Positions 36,706-46,581 are shown, numbered from the stretch's first letter. The stretch: DNA of 64,000 nucleotides from G963664835 sp965220775 (GCA_965220775.1 OZ244845.1:1612001-1676000), one strand, 5' to 3'. A program made the numbers and translations. The notes: a model not told the origin generated them from the sequence alone.

Positions 36706-37482
36706 ATAATCCGGCGCAACAACAATCGCGAGTCGTCCGCTCTGCGCGAGGCGCTCGTTTCCGTCGACCCAGAGCTCTCCGGCCGCCCGGAGTATTCTGC
36801 GTCGGTCAAGGACCTGCCGGCTGCCGACCGCCCTCGAGAACGCCTTGCACAGCATGGCGCTGATAAGCTCTCGACTCAAGAGCTATTGGCAATACTGCTT
36901 TCTACTGGCACCCGCGGTGAGCCGGTGCTGGATATGGCCCAGCACTTGCTGCAGGAATTTGGTGGCCTCTTCGGTCTTGCGCGAATGTCGGTCGCCGAAT
37001 TGCAGAGGCGCAAAGGTCTCGGCTTTGCCAAGGCCGCCACACTGAAAGCTGCGCTGGAGCTCGCCGGCCGTCTCAACATCGAGACAAACTCTCCAGCATT
37101 GCCCACCATTCATTCGGCCGCGGACGTGGACCGCCTGCTAAAATGGTCGATGGCAACCCTGCCTCAGGAGCAGTTTCGCGTTCTGATTCTAGACATGAAG
37201 AACCGCGTACTTCGCAATCAGTTGCTCTATTCCGGCAGCCTCAACTCGTCGCCGATCCGTATCGCCGAGGTCTTCAAGCCGGCCGTTCTCCAAAACGCGG
37301 CCTCGATCATCGCCGTCCACAACCATCCCAGCGGCGACCCGACCCCTTCCGAGGACGATATACGCACTACCGAGGACATCCGCCGGGCCGGCGAGCTCTT
37401 GGACGTTCAACTGCTCGACCACATCATAATCGGCAGGCATGGTTACGTCAGCCTCAAGGAACGCCGGCTCGGATTCCCGTGA
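36706..37482 (+). CDS. radC: RadC/JAMM-domain protein, probable non-AUG start
   Basis: A RadC-family protein with an N-terminal helix-hairpin-helix region (TQELLAILLSTGTRG, then ARMSVAELQRRKGLGFAKA) and a C-terminal JAB/MPN-like domain. The JAMM zinc motif is HNHPSGDPTPSEDD at about residues 205-218. RadC is DNA-related, but its role is unclear. The frame is open back to 36508 with no plausible start. A perfect AAGGAGG (36693-36699) lies 6 bases before ATA 36706 and 9 before ATC 36709, so translation may begin at an AUA or AUC codon. Confidence 0.85.
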   Translation: MIRRNNNRESSALREALVSVDPELSGRPEYSASVKDLPAADRPRERLAQHGADKLSTQELLAILLSTGTRGEPVLDMAQHLLQEFGGLFGLARMSVAELQRRKGLGFAKAATLKAALELAGRLNIETNSPALPTIHSAADVDRLLKWSMATLPQEQFRVLILDMKNRVLRNQLLYSGSLNSSPIRIAEVFKPAVLQNAASIIAVHNHPSGDPTPSEDDIRTTEDIRRAGELLDVQLLDHIIIGRHGYVSLKERRLGFP

Positions 37483-37536
37483 ACACATTTGATTCCGCCG
37501 GCTAATCGTCGATAAAGCAATTGAAGGACTGTAAGT

Positions 37537-38538
37537 TTGGCAACTAGCATGCACAGCATCGATCATCAGACCCTCTTGGCGGAGCTATCCGAGTTGTTGC
37601 ACGATACTTATTACTGCTGGGATGAAGACTGGGTCGGATTCTCGTGGCGAAACTACACCTACGACCATGTTCAGAGAGTCCGCGCGCTGGCACTTGCGAT
37701 GGGTGAACGAGCCGGCGCTGGTCTTCCGCTGGACTACGCAGCGCTGCTGCACGATATCACCAAGTCCTACGATGGCGAGATCGTGATGAAGGACGGAAAA
37801 AGGGTGCTTGACGAAAACGGATTCTGGCGCAACGAGACGCTGATGCCGGCAAGGGAAAATATGATCTCGCGCATCTATGAAGAACGCCGCCTGCGGGGCA
37901 CCGTTCACAGCATATCCGGCGCGACGGTCGCGACAGAGCTGTTGAAGCCGCACGGCTTCGACGAACCGTTCCTCGCCCACGTCCGCGAGATCATCGGGAC
38001 CCACCTCAAGGTGGATCCGGATCGTTCGAGCCTGGAAGGCAAACTGCTCTACGACGCCGATACTATCGACGCAAATGTCGGCCTCCCAGCCTTCTACCGC
38101 AATATCCAGATTACCGCCCATCGACTCGACGAGGAGTACGCCCAAGCCGGGCAAAGCTTTGCAGACTACCTGGCCCAAAACCTGAAGACGTTCCTGGTTC
38201 CCTACTTGCGAGATAGAGTCCCCAACTGGATCAATGGAAAGCAGAATGACTTTGTAGGTCGAATGACCACCCAGTGGGGCCGTGACGTCATTTTGAGCCG
38301 GATCGAGCGCCTGCGCCGGCACCTGGACGGGTTGGATCGCGAGCTAGGTTATTTCGATGAAGCGATCGAGAATGGCCGACTCGCCGTAGTCAGGCGATTC
38401 TTTTCCCATAGAGACCGGCCCAGGCTGTCACTCGAGCTCGCATATCTGGATAAAGAGTGGTCTCCCAGTGCCGCTGCCAGTGAAGGGGCCGCCGGGCTCA
38501 TCGCTGATTTCAAGCTGGAGCAGGCCGGCTTGGCCTGA
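37537..38538 (+). CDS. HD-domain phosphohydrolase-like protein
   Basis: A 333-residue HD-superfamily protein. The metal-binding His/Asp residues are recognisable in YTYDHVQRVRALALAMG and the HD doublet in LDYAALLHDITKSYDG. Downstream helices carry HSISGATVATELL and EIIGTHLKVD. HD proteins hydrolyse nucleotides or phosphates; no specific substrate can be assigned. The start is TTG 37537 with GAAGGA upstream; ATG 37549 is an alternative. It lies 54 bases after radC and may be co-transcribed. Confidence 0.75.
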   Translation: MATSMHSIDHQTLLAELSELLHDTYYCWDEDWVGFSWRNYTYDHVQRVRALALAMGERAGAGLPLDYAALLHDITKSYDGEIVMKDGKRVLDENGFWRNETLMPARENMISRIYEERRLRGTVHSISGATVATELLKPHGFDEPFLAHVREIIGTHLKVDPDRSSLEGKLLYDADTIDANVGLPAFYRNIQITAHRLDEEYAQAGQSFADYLAQNLKTFLVPYLRDRVPNWINGKQNDFVGRMTTQWGRDVILSRIERLRRHLDGLDRELGYFDEAIENGRLAVVRRFFSHRDRPRLSLELAYLDKEWSPSAAASEGAAGLIADFKLEQAGLA

Positions 38539-38552
38539 GGCTGTCTCGATGC

Positions 38553-38879
38553 TCAGCCGGTGTCCAAACCGAGCTTCTCCGCGAGTTGCCGGTTAGACGG
38601 TTCCGTGAGGGTCGAGCCGTCGGAGAAGACTATTGTCGGCACGCTTTGGTAGCCCCGGTTGATTCTTTCCACTAGCGCGATGCTCGCGGGATCGTTATCG
38701 ATTTCGACCCACTCGTAGGGGACGTGGTGGCTGTCCAAGAACCTCTTCGAGCGGTAGCAGTCGCCGCAGTGCGCACTGCCATACACGATCAGATTGTCCC
38801 CTGCCACTGGCGCTCTCGCGTCTTCGCCGGTTTCATGAGTATCGTGACTGGCGTCGCTGCCGAATTCATCTCTCATCAT
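38553..38879 (-). CDS. Glutaredoxin-family protein
   Basis: A 108-residue glutaredoxin-like protein of the actinobacterial mycoredoxin style. The active site is VYGSAHCGDCYRSKRFLDSH (CGDC), followed by YEWVEIDNDP and the cis-Pro region GYQSVPTIVFSDGSTLTEPS. It carries an acidic N-terminal extension of about 30 residues. Both active-site cysteines are normal TGC/TGT codons here, in contrast to the TGA-containing redox genes at 53-55 kb. It would reduce mixed disulfides. Confidence 0.85.
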   Translation of the reverse strand: MMRDEFGSDASHDTHETGEDARAPVAGDNLIVYGSAHCGDCYRSKRFLDSHHVPYEWVEIDNDPASIALVERINRGYQSVPTIVFSDGSTLTEPSNRQLAEKLGLDTG

Positions 38880-39858
38880 ATTGTGCTCCCTAGCAAACGC
38901 TGGTTGTCGTAACCTGGTAACGAATTTGTCTTGATCTACTACCGGTTCCTGTCCGGACTCTCAATATTTGCAACAATTCTATGTGTTTGATTATTCCCCC
39001 GCGATAAATTGGTAGGAAAGCATGTCCCGGACTCCGATCCGGGATGAATTCCGGCACCGGCCGGCGACACCAACCGCCGTCACCCGAACAACGATAGCCT
39101 AGGGTCCCAAGAGAAATGTAGCGCTGGGGCTTGCCCCCAGCCAGGGGTGGCGTGCGTGGCGCAGACGACACCTGACCCTCCCATCATCCAATGCACCCAA
39201 TTTTCAAACCTCGTCGTGCCGGCGTCCGTTGGAATCCCCTCCCACTCGTCATTCCCGCGAAAGCGGGAATCCAGAGGCGTGGGGGGGAGGCAAGACCGCC
39301 GCCAGTCTTGGTACGAAAGCATGTCCCCGACTCCGATCCGGGATGAATTCCGGCGCCGGCCGGCGAGACCAACCGCCGTCACCCGAACAACGATAGCCCA
39401 GGGTCCCAAGAGAAATGTAGCGCTGGGGCTTGTCCCCAGCCAACGATGCCCGGCCAGCCCGAAGGGTGTTCCTCCTCGCCCTTGACGGGAGAGGATTGAG
39501 GTGAGGGTGAATAGATTCCGGCGCGGGTTCGAAGCGCCAAGGACCCGGCTGGCAATCCCCCTTGTCGTACCGCCCGGCGTCCCACCATTTTCATCCTCTT
39601 GCGTGGCCTTCGCAAGGCCATCGGTGATTCCCGCGACCGAAGGCATGCCCTATACCGCGATTCGGGGCTCGGAATCCAGGGGACGCCTGGGAGGGGCCAA
39701 CGACACTGGGGTGAAGGTCAAGTGGCAGATCGTCGTCCGGAGTGTCATGAGATCTCAGCCATGGTAGTTGTGCGTTGCACACCGGGCGAATCATGCGTTT
39801 TCCGTTGCACCTAAGCTCGTCACGCACGGGGATCGTTCACTGCCCGGCCGCCGGCGGA
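38880..39858. repeat. Repeat-rich intergenic region with a 130-bp direct duplication
   Basis: No gene. Two close copies of a composite unit lie at about 39012-39142 and 39311-39441: AAGCATGTCCCGGACTCCGA, then CGAACAACGATAGCC and a CTGGGGCTTGTCCCCAGC-type palindrome. Between them at 39249 is the common module CGTCATTCCCGCGAAAGCGG. A TTTTCATCCTCTTGCGTGGC module is at 39590 and a CTATACCGCGATTCGGGGC module at 39650. Confidence 0.8.
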
Positions 39859-40857
39859 TCACTCCCGGCGAATAAAAAGTCCGGCCTCGGCCGCCGCGCT
39901 TAGAGTCGCGGTCGCGTCGACCACCATGGGGCCGGCCAGCGTCAGCGTAACGTCTACCGCGTTGGCCGGCGAAATCATCTGCTCCCGCTCGCCATCGTAG
40001 GCTAGAGTGCCGCGCGTCGGACGCAAGCGCACCGTCTCTCCGATCTCCAAACGACGGTGTCGGGCAATCGCTACTTGTTCCACCAGCCCAGGCCCAATCG
40101 GGGCCGTGACGATTGCAGCCGGCCTGATGCCATCGTTTGAGAGTTCGAGATAGACACCTGCCGGGTCGTAGAGGCCCACCGGATCGAGGTGAGCGCCGAT
40201 CGAGGAAAGCCCCAACGAGCCGGGCGCGGCGCTGGTCAGAATTAGCTCTTTGATGCTGGTTGGTCTCCAGATCGCTCGGGCGGCAACCATCCGTTCCACT
40301 GATACTGCCACGTCGACCAGAGCAATATCCGCCGGCTTGTCATCAATTGCAACCTCAAGCAGCTTCGACCGGCGCAAGGTGACGTCGCTGGGCACTTGCC
40401 CGCCGGCCACGATCGCTGCGGCGATGCCGGCCAATGTGCCCTCAATCATCACTGGGAAAACGTTGTTTGTTCCCGTAGAGACCGGCATCAACGGTGCATC
40501 CACCCATCCTTTCGCCACCATCCGGTTCGTACCGTCGCCACCCAGCGTAACAATGCATCCTACGCCAGCCTCTCGCATCAACTTGCCGGCCCTGACCGAG
40601 TCAATCCCGCCGGCTTGGAGAGGCAGTTCGACAGCGCTCAGGTCATACGACAGATCGATGCCGTCTTCGGCGCTTCGAACTAGGTTGTAAGGATCGGGCA
40701 TATAGAAGACGACGTCCACGCCTACGCTGTCGATGCCGATCAGTATTCGCCGAATAGTATTTACCTTGCTGTGGTTGTCGGAGACTTCGCCGTGGGCGAC
40801 GAGCCGCCGGATGTCCTTGCCGGAATAGGGGTTGGCTATTATGCCCACTCTGGTCAC
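39859..40857 (-). CDS. ATP-NAD kinase family protein (AcoX-like)
   Basis: A 332-residue protein of the AcoX-type branch of the NAD-kinase superfamily. The N-terminus VGIIANPYSGKDIRRLVAHG and the nucleotide motif IVTLGGDGTNRMVAKGW are plain; SVSTGTNNVF-like residues (PVSTGTNNVFPVM) form the next catalytic segment. AcoX genes often sit with acetoin catabolism genes, but none is adjacent. True NAD+ kinases are usually shorter and carry a different NAD motif, so the substrate is left open. The start is GTG 40857. Confidence 0.82.
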   Translation of the reverse strand: MTRVGIIANPYSGKDIRRLVAHGEVSDNHSKVNTIRRILIGIDSVGVDVVFYMPDPYNLVRSAEDGIDLSYDLSAVELPLQAGGIDSVRAGKLMREAGVGCIVTLGGDGTNRMVAKGWVDAPLMPVSTGTNNVFPVMIEGTLAGIAAAIVAGGQVPSDVTLRRSKLLEVAIDDKPADIALVDVAVSVERMVAARAIWRPTSIKELILTSAAPGSLGLSSIGAHLDPVGLYDPAGVYLELSNDGIRPAAIVTAPIGPGLVEQVAIARHRRLEIGETVRLRPTRGTLAYDGEREQMISPANAVDVTLTLAGPMVVDATATLSAAAEAGLFIRRE

Positions 40858-41298
40858 GCTACACTATCCTCCACTTAAGTCGACACCGAGTTGGGCTGTT
40901 GCTCACCCTCGCGATTGTAGGTGTTGGCCGCGCCCAATGTCCATTTTGAACCGTTTCGTCCGATCTCCGATCGTCCGTGAGGTAGACTTGTATCTGATTG
41001 GGCGATTTCGTCGCCTCTCGAGAAACGCGAATTGCGGCAACGCGCCTGTGGAGGGCTGGTTGGCCCGGTGGCAGGAGCCGATGTGATTCCCGTTGGAAGG
41101 CTGTTGTCGCCATTTGGAATTCTATGCGGTTTGCGGAGTTCGCTAGTGATCTCCCGAGCCCGAATGTGGAAGCGGGATAGACGCGCCGGGTAATTCGCAG
41201 AACGCAGGCCCGCCGATCAACATATCTGGGAAGATCCAGTCGCTTCTTCCGCATACGATCAATCCGGGCGCCGAACTTTTCGATCAGGAAATTGGCAA
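40858..41298. other. Intergenic region, no gene recognised
   Basis: A minus-strand frame spans most of this interval but has a strongly Arg- and Pro-rich random composition and no recognisable motif, so I do not call it. The region separates a minus-strand kinase gene from a plus-strand secreted protein gene and should hold both promoters. Confidence 0.5.
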
Positions 41299-41886
41299 AT
41301 GATCTCGTGGTTATTTAGATGTCAGAACTTTCCCAAGGCTAGGTTGTTAGTGGTCTCGTTCGTGCCGATAATTCTTGCCGTTGCCTTCGGTGGATCAGTC
41401 GAGGCCAGTTGTGCCTCGACGTCACCCGAGCAACAGGCCGCCGATGCCCGTATCATCGGCACCGGCACCGTCGTATCGCTGGAACCGTCGGCGGAGCAAG
41501 GAACAATGGTTAGCGTCGAAATTGACTGGATCTACAAGGGACGATCTCAACGCGACATCCGCTTCAGGATCCCCTCCGGCGTGGACCAGAAGACGTCGAT
41601 AGATGTCCCATGGCGAGTGGGTAGCCGTTATTTGCTCTATTTGGTTGCGGAGGGGGGACCGCTCACCACAAACATCTGTGCCGGAAGTCACGAGATCGGG
41701 CCCGAAGATAGGCCTGAAGTGCTTGGTGCCGGCCCAGGCTACGGTCCGGGCGCCAGTCCCGGCCGAGACATCGAGGTGCCTCCCTATATTCCCGCAGCCG
41801 GAGTCGCCGTCTCGGTGGCCCTGCTACTGGGAGCATTCGTTTTGGCCCGCAAGGTGGGCCGGCGGCCGAAGATCACTGATGGCTAG
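41299..41886 (+). CDS. Secreted, C-terminally anchored protein (NTR/TIMP-like, tentative)
   Basis: A 195-residue protein with an N-terminal signal or anchor segment (LLVVSFVPIILAVAFGGSVEA, about 16-36), an exposed domain, and a C-terminal membrane helix (VAVSVALLLGAFVLA) ending in basic residues. The domain begins with Cys after the signal region (ASCASTSPEQQAADARIIGT) and has VSVEIDWIYKGR and GSRYLLYLV, resembling the netrin-like/TIMP beta-barrel pattern. Its 3' end overlaps the convergent amidohydrolase gene by 14 bases. Function unknown. Confidence 0.65.
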   Translation: MISWLFRCQNFPKARLLVVSFVPIILAVAFGGSVEASCASTSPEQQAADARIIGTGTVVSLEPSAEQGTMVSVEIDWIYKGRSQRDIRFRIPSGVDQKTSIDVPWRVGSRYLLYLVAEGGPLTTNICAGSHEIGPEDRPEVLGAGPGYGPGASPGRDIEVPPYIPAAGVAVSVALLLGAFVLARKVGRRPKITDG

Positions 41887-43114
41887 TCGTCGCAGTGGGC
41901 GAACCCCATCGCAGCAGTTCGCCGGTGCTCAGCCGATCGCGAAGGTACTTGGCCATGACCCGGTGCTCCTGCTCCTCGACTTCACTCGCAGATGGCTCCG
42001 GCAGTATCTCCCCGCTCACCATCGTCCAGGCATTTTCGAGCTTCAGCCGGCCCGTGCGACGCACGCCCCTGGCATCGCCGAAGTCGAAATCTCCTTCGCG
42101 CAACTGGAATACGGCGACATCGGCCGGTTGGCCAACCCTCAGCGTCCCGAGATCACGGCCAATCGCCCGAGCAGGGGCAACAGTAGTCTTCTCGATTACA
42201 TCCGGCAGGGGTAGGCCCAGGTTCAGGAATTTGGACATCGTTGTCGGTAGATCCAACATCGGGCCTGCTACGCTGAACTGATGCACGTCGGTACTTATCG
42301 CGTCGGGAATGATTCCCTGATCAAATAGTTTTTCAGCTGACTCGTAGCTGAAGCTGCCCACACCATGCCCGATGTCGAGCACGATCCCATCATTGACGGC
42401 TTGGCGGACGAAGTCGTGAACCTGACCGTCCTCATCCACCAGTTGGTTCTTCCCGGGCCCACCCGTATAGCAATGGGTCAACACGTCTCCGGGTCGCATC
42501 TGGCTGATGATGTCGCTCAGCGCCGGTGGTCGCTTGCCTATATGTACCATTACAGGCAGCTTGAGAGACTCCGCAGTATCGACCGCTCGCTGCAATGGGA
42601 GGACGCCATTATCACCCGTTGTAAGGGCGTCGATACGCACTTTGATGCCAACTATGTACTCGCGGTTGTTCTTGACAGCCTCCATCGCCACGTCGGGGTC
42701 GACGTAGCTTAGATTTGAGACTTCGTAGGTGAAGTGAGCAAGGCCAATACTGGATATATTCAGGTAAGCTAATACGCGCGGCGTTGCCGGCTCGATTATG
42801 AACTTGCGAAGTCCGGCAAAGGTGTAGGCGCCGGCGGTGCCAGCGTCGACGAACGTAGTAGTTCCGCTGACCGGGGCGATCTGATTGACGTCGATCCCCC
42901 AGATGGTAGCTCCCCAGTAAACGTGGGTGTGGAGATCCACCAGACCGGGCGTGACGATCTTGCCCGTTGCATCGATTGAACGTCCGGTGTTGTCGACTTC
43001 GATTGTTGGTTGTATGGTGGCGACCCTACCGTCCTTTATGCCTACGTCGAAATACCCGTCTATGCCTTGGCCCGGGTCTATCAGTCGTCCACCCTTTATC
43101 GTAACGTCATGCAT
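41873..43114 (-). CDS. Amidohydrolase/deacetylase-family metallohydrolase
   Basis: A 413-residue metallo-dependent hydrolase of the dihydroorotase-like amidohydrolase/deacetylase type. The metal-binding HxH lies in GLVDLHTHVYWGATIWG. A candidate carboxylated Lys is in EYIVGIKVRIDA, further His in LPVMVHIGKRPP and VLTHCYTGG, and the catalytic Asp in AISTDVHQFSV. The composite beta-sandwich ends are MHDVTIKGGRLIDPGQGID and VGQPADVAVFQL. It would cleave a cyclic amide or N-acyl group; substrate unknown. Confidence 0.87.
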   Translation of the reverse strand: MHDVTIKGGRLIDPGQGIDGYFDVGIKDGRVATIQPTIEVDNTGRSIDATGKIVTPGLVDLHTHVYWGATIWGIDVNQIAPVSGTTTFVDAGTAGAYTFAGLRKFIIEPATPRVLAYLNISSIGLAHFTYEVSNLSYVDPDVAMEAVKNNREYIVGIKVRIDALTTGDNGVLPLQRAVDTAESLKLPVMVHIGKRPPALSDIISQMRPGDVLTHCYTGGPGKNQLVDEDGQVHDFVRQAVNDGIVLDIGHGVGSFSYESAEKLFDQGIIPDAISTDVHQFSVAGPMLDLPTTMSKFLNLGLPLPDVIEKTTVAPARAIGRDLGTLRVGQPADVAVFQLREGDFDFGDARGVRRTGRLKLENAWTMVSGEILPEPSASEVEEQEHRVMAKYLRDRLSTGELLRWGSPTATTSHQ

Positions 43115-43362
43115 TCTTCAACCCTCACTAAGCGTTGGAATGGAGTGAAGCCTTGTTGGCAAGTAAGATATGTCTACGGAGCTACTAAGCTCCCTTTGCA
43201 ACGGCAGCAAGCAAATGACAAATGAAAATACCCGACTCAGCTTACTCGGGAGGTCCTGGATGGAGGCGGGTTCCATTGTCACCCTAAATGCCCCCCATTA
43301 CGTCACGAGCCCTTTATGTGTGGATCGGGCCCCACAATGCAGATTCTACGCCTCCGCGCAGT

Positions 43363-44541
43363 CTACACTTGAGAGTTGGATGCCAGGATATCGCTAAAGT
43401 TTAAGACTGATTGTTCGTAGACGAGCGGGGCGCTCGTCAGTTCGGCCAGCGATACGGACTCGGTCGCCGTATGTGCGTCATCGATGAATCCCGGCCCCAG
43501 GACGACGCAAGGAATTCGGCCACGCCCTGACAGCCAAACCGCGTGCGAACCGTAAGGCACACCCTGCGGCTCTCCATCTCCATCAATGGACCTTATCGCC
43601 TGAGAGGCAGCTCTTACAATCGGTTCATCCGCGGGGGTGTCCAATCCTATGAATTCTGGGGGCTGCGGCTCGGTGATCCGTAACCTTAGCCCGGGGGTCG
43701 TATCCTGTAGTCGCGTGAAAAAATCCCGCATCTCGTCAACAATGGTAGAAGAGTCTTCAGTGGGCAAACACCGCCGGCTCAGGGTGATCGTACACTCTGG
43801 CGGCACGATGTTGGCGCCGGTGCCGCCTTCGATCAGGGTAGGGGTAATGGTCGGTGAGGAAAGCAAGGGATGCGTTATTTGGCCCAACGCCGGCTCGATC
43901 TCTTCTTTGATCGCTTGGAGTACAGGCATCATCTGATATATTGCGTTGACTCCGATTTCCGGCTTGGAGGAATGGGCGGCCTCGCCCACAGCGGTCACGC
44001 CCCAAACAATGCCGCTCTTGTGTGCTCTTACAACTTGCAGTTCGGTTGGTTCGCCGACGATGGCGGCGTCGATCCGTTCGCCGCGGTCGACGAAGGAGTT
44101 GATGCCGCTTCCGCCACTCTCCTCGTCGGCCGAGGCCAACGCGACCACGTTGACCCTCAACTCGGAGCGCCGGGCGACCAGATTTGCCATGGCAACCATC
44201 ATCGCCGAGAGCGAACCCTTGTCGTCACACGCGCCGCGACCGTAAAGCCGGCCATCCTTGACCCGCGGCCGGAAGAGCTCTGGGCCGTGCGGCTTGACTC
44301 CCACCGTGTCGGTGTGGGCGTCCAGCAAGACCGTGCCGACTGGATCATCCACCATCAACCGGGCGATCACGTTCGGACGACCGTCCGACACTTCGTACGA
44401 CTCGACGTCGACGCCCAGCGTCTCATAGTAGCGATGCACGTATTCTGCCATTCTGCGCTCGCCTTGAGTAGCGCCAGGATAGCGAGGGTTGACGCTATCG
44501 ATGGAAACCAGGTCGTGCAGTAACTCGACTACATTGCTCAC
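43363..44541 (-). CDS. M20-family peptidase (ArgE/DapE-like)
   Basis: A dizinc M20 hydrolase of about 392 residues. Metal ligands appear in LLDAHTDTVGVKPHG (His and Asp), GRGACDDKGSLSAMM (Asp), ASADEESGGSGINS (catalytic Glu pair) and later VGEPTEL. A lid or dimer domain follows (GVTAVGEAAHSSKPEIGVNA). The frame opens at TTG 44562, but GTG 44541 has GGGAG six bases upstream and is preferred. Likely deacylates or cleaves an N-acyl amino acid; could serve the same catabolic route as the adjacent amidohydrolase on the same strand. Confidence 0.87.
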   Translation of the reverse strand: MSNVVELLHDLVSIDSVNPRYPGATQGERRMAEYVHRYYETLGVDVESYEVSDGRPNVIARLMVDDPVGTVLLDAHTDTVGVKPHGPELFRPRVKDGRLYGRGACDDKGSLSAMMVAMANLVARRSELRVNVVALASADEESGGSGINSFVDRGERIDAAIVGEPTELQVVRAHKSGIVWGVTAVGEAAHSSKPEIGVNAIYQMMPVLQAIKEEIEPALGQITHPLLSSPTITPTLIEGGTGANIVPPECTITLSRRCLPTEDSSTIVDEMRDFFTRLQDTTPGLRLRITEPQPPEFIGLDTPADEPIVRAASQAIRSIDGDGEPQGVPYGSHAVWLSGRGRIPCVVLGPGFIDDAHTATESVSLAELTSAPLVYEQSVLNFSDILASNSQV

Positions 44542-44704
44542 GTAGATCTCCCGCCTCGGCAACCTGTGTTCCCGGTATTGAATACCGGCTATGCCGAACC
44601 GGCGCTATCATACCATGACGGCCTGACTCGCTTTCGTCCTCTTTTTTCCTCCGACCTGACCGGCCTTTCCGGCCATCGCTCCTCGAATATAATTCGATGT
44701 AACT

Positions 44705-45811
44705 ATGGAACGCTACAAGGATCAGCCACTCGGGCCGGCGCCACATATTGGCATCCTCACCGGGGACAAGCTCGGTGGGTTCGTCGTAACGACGCCGTTG
44801 CTTAGGGGACTAAAGGAACGTTTCCCCAAAGCTGTCGTCGACTTCTTCGGTGGGGAGAGAACATCCGAGCTCGAGGTTTCCTCCAAATACGTGGACTGGC
44901 GATACTCGCTCTTCGGCCGGCAGGACAGCATGGCCGGCTTGCCGCGCGCTATCGCTCGAAGGCAGGATTCGATCGGCCCTTACGATCTGGCAATCAACTT
45001 GGATTTCGACCCCGCAACCGCGTTCGCCGCTGCTCTGCTGAATCCGCGATTCGTGGCCGGCCCCGCCATTCGGCAGGATGGCCGAGGGCATTTCCTGTCC
45101 GACGACACCGGCGCCGTCGACAGGCTACAAACCGATGACTGGTCGGCCGATGATCTCTTGGAGCGTTACGGAGGATTGCTGACCAGCGGCTTCATTGGGG
45201 AGATCTACTGCCGCAGGGCGTATGTCGAGACGGATTTCTTCAATACAGAGGTAACGGTCGTAGAGCCGGCAATTTCTGTGCCAGATTTGCTCATCTCGAC
45301 GGGAGCTACGCGGCCGGCCAAGCTTTGGTCTACGGTGTCCTGGATACGCTTCATCCAACTCTGCGAGGCCGAACGGTGGACGGTGGGCTTGCTAGGCGCC
45401 GCACCCGCATATCAGAGGACGTACGGCGTACACGATGCGGAGCGAACCATATTGGAAAAGACTGGATTAGTCGACCTGCGCGGCAAATTGAGCCTGCCAC
45501 AAGTCGCCGGTGCCCTCCAAGAAGCCAGGGCCTGTGTGACGATTGATAACGGTATTTTGCACTTGGCCTACAGCGTCGGCACGCCGACGGTGGCCATAAT
45601 TGGTGCCAGCCCGGTGCGCCTTTGGATGCCGCCTGTAGGGAACCTGCATCTCGTGTCTCCGGCAGAGCCCTGCAATCTCTGTCACGAGAATCGTTATCGT
45701 AATCCCGAGTGTTTGCTGCCTGTGCACCAATGCATGAATAGTATTTCGCCGCAAGCTGCGTTGGCGAAGTTGAAGATGGTGATACGGTCTTCCCAGCTCA
45801 ATCAAGGCTGA
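44705..45811 (+). CDS. Glycosyltransferase family 9 (heptosyltransferase-like)
   Basis: A 368-residue GT-B glycosyltransferase of family 9. The N-terminal donor-side motif is IGILTGDKLGGFVVTTPLLR, and the second domain has ISTGATRPAKLWSTVSWIRF and CVTIDNGILHLAYSVGTPTV, the latter the classical GT9 site. A Cys-containing tail (EPCNLCHENRYRNPECLLPV) may bind metal. GT9 enzymes add heptose or related sugars to surface glycans. No other LPS genes are near, so the acceptor is unknown. Overlaps a convergent gene by 10 bases. Confidence 0.83.
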   Translation: MERYKDQPLGPAPHIGILTGDKLGGFVVTTPLLRGLKERFPKAVVDFFGGERTSELEVSSKYVDWRYSLFGRQDSMAGLPRAIARRQDSIGPYDLAINLDFDPATAFAAALLNPRFVAGPAIRQDGRGHFLSDDTGAVDRLQTDDWSADDLLERYGGLLTSGFIGEIYCRRAYVETDFFNTEVTVVEPAISVPDLLISTGATRPAKLWSTVSWIRFIQLCEAERWTVGLLGAAPAYQRTYGVHDAERTILEKTGLVDLRGKLSLPQVAGALQEARACVTIDNGILHLAYSVGTPTVAIIGASPVRLWMPPVGNLHLVSPAEPCNLCHENRYRNPECLLPVHQCMNSISPQAALAKLKMVIRSSQLNQG

Positions 45812-46581
45812 GTCGTGAAATTCGGCCTGCGCTTGTCCAGAAAAGCGCCTATCCCCTCGCGGGCGTCGGCGCTCTCCATAGCCGATCCAAATAGCTTGGC
45901 CTCTGCCGCAAGACCAGCCTGAAGGTCGCCTTCCGAGTGCCGCCAGGCGACCAACGCCGCTGCGACTGCCGTCCGGCTGCTCGCGACGAATTGACTCGCG
46001 AGGCGGTCCACCGCTTGCGGTAGATCCGCATCGTCTACTACCTCGTCTACCAGGCCAAGGCAATGAGCTTGGTCCGCGGTGATCGTCTCGCCGGTAAGTA
46101 TCAGTCTGAGCGCTTCGTTGCGTTTGATCAGACGGGGCAATCGTTGTGTGCCGCCGAAGCCAGGAATAAGACCTAGCTTTATCTCCGGCTGCCCAAAGCG
46201 GGCGCTGCTCGTCGCGATCCGAAAGTGGCAGGCCATTGCAAGCTCGTTTCCGCCGCCCAGACACAGTCCGTTGATCGCGGCAATGACCGGCTTGGACGCC
46301 GACTCGATTGCGATTGTGATGGCCTGGCCGGCCCTGGCGAGGTGTTCGGCCGCTGATGCTCCTTCAATCTCGGTAAAAGCCTTGATGTCAAATCCGGCCG
46401 TGAAGGCGCGTTGGCCCGCGCCTGTTAATACAATCGCCCGTACGCGCTCATCGGCAAGCGCCTCGTCTATCTTCGCACCCAACTGAACCACTATCTTGGG
46501 TCGCAATAGGTTCATCGGCGGGTCGTCGAGCGTTATGCGTGCAATGGGGCCGGCTTCGTATCGGACCAAATTAGCGTTCAC
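45802..46581 (-). CDS. Enoyl-CoA hydratase/isomerase
   Basis: A 259-residue crotonase-fold protein. The oxyanion-hole segments are RAFTAGFDIKAF and INGLCLGGGNELAMACHFRI, and the second catalytic region is GQPEIKLGLIPGFGGTQRLP, with the Glu typical of hydratases. Downstream LTGETITADQAHCLGLVDEV and the C-terminal helix are complete. It would hydrate enoyl-CoAs, or act as an isomerase or lyase, in fatty or branched acid breakdown. Standalone on this strand. Confidence 0.88.
   Translation of the reverse strand: MNANLVRYEAGPIARITLDDPPMNLLRPKIVVQLGAKIDEALADERVRAIVLTGAGQRAFTAGFDIKAFTEIEGASAAEHLARAGQAITIAIESASKPVIAAINGLCLGGGNELAMACHFRIATSSARFGQPEIKLGLIPGFGGTQRLPRLIKRNEALRLILTGETITADQAHCLGLVDEVVDDADLPQAVDRLASQFVASSRTAVAAALVAWRHSEGDLQAGLAAEAKLFGSAMESADAREGIGAFLDKRRPNFTTQP

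Noticed and set aside
40859..41254. 131-codon minus-strand frame
   Set aside because: Composition is random and Arg-rich, with no ribosome site or family motif.
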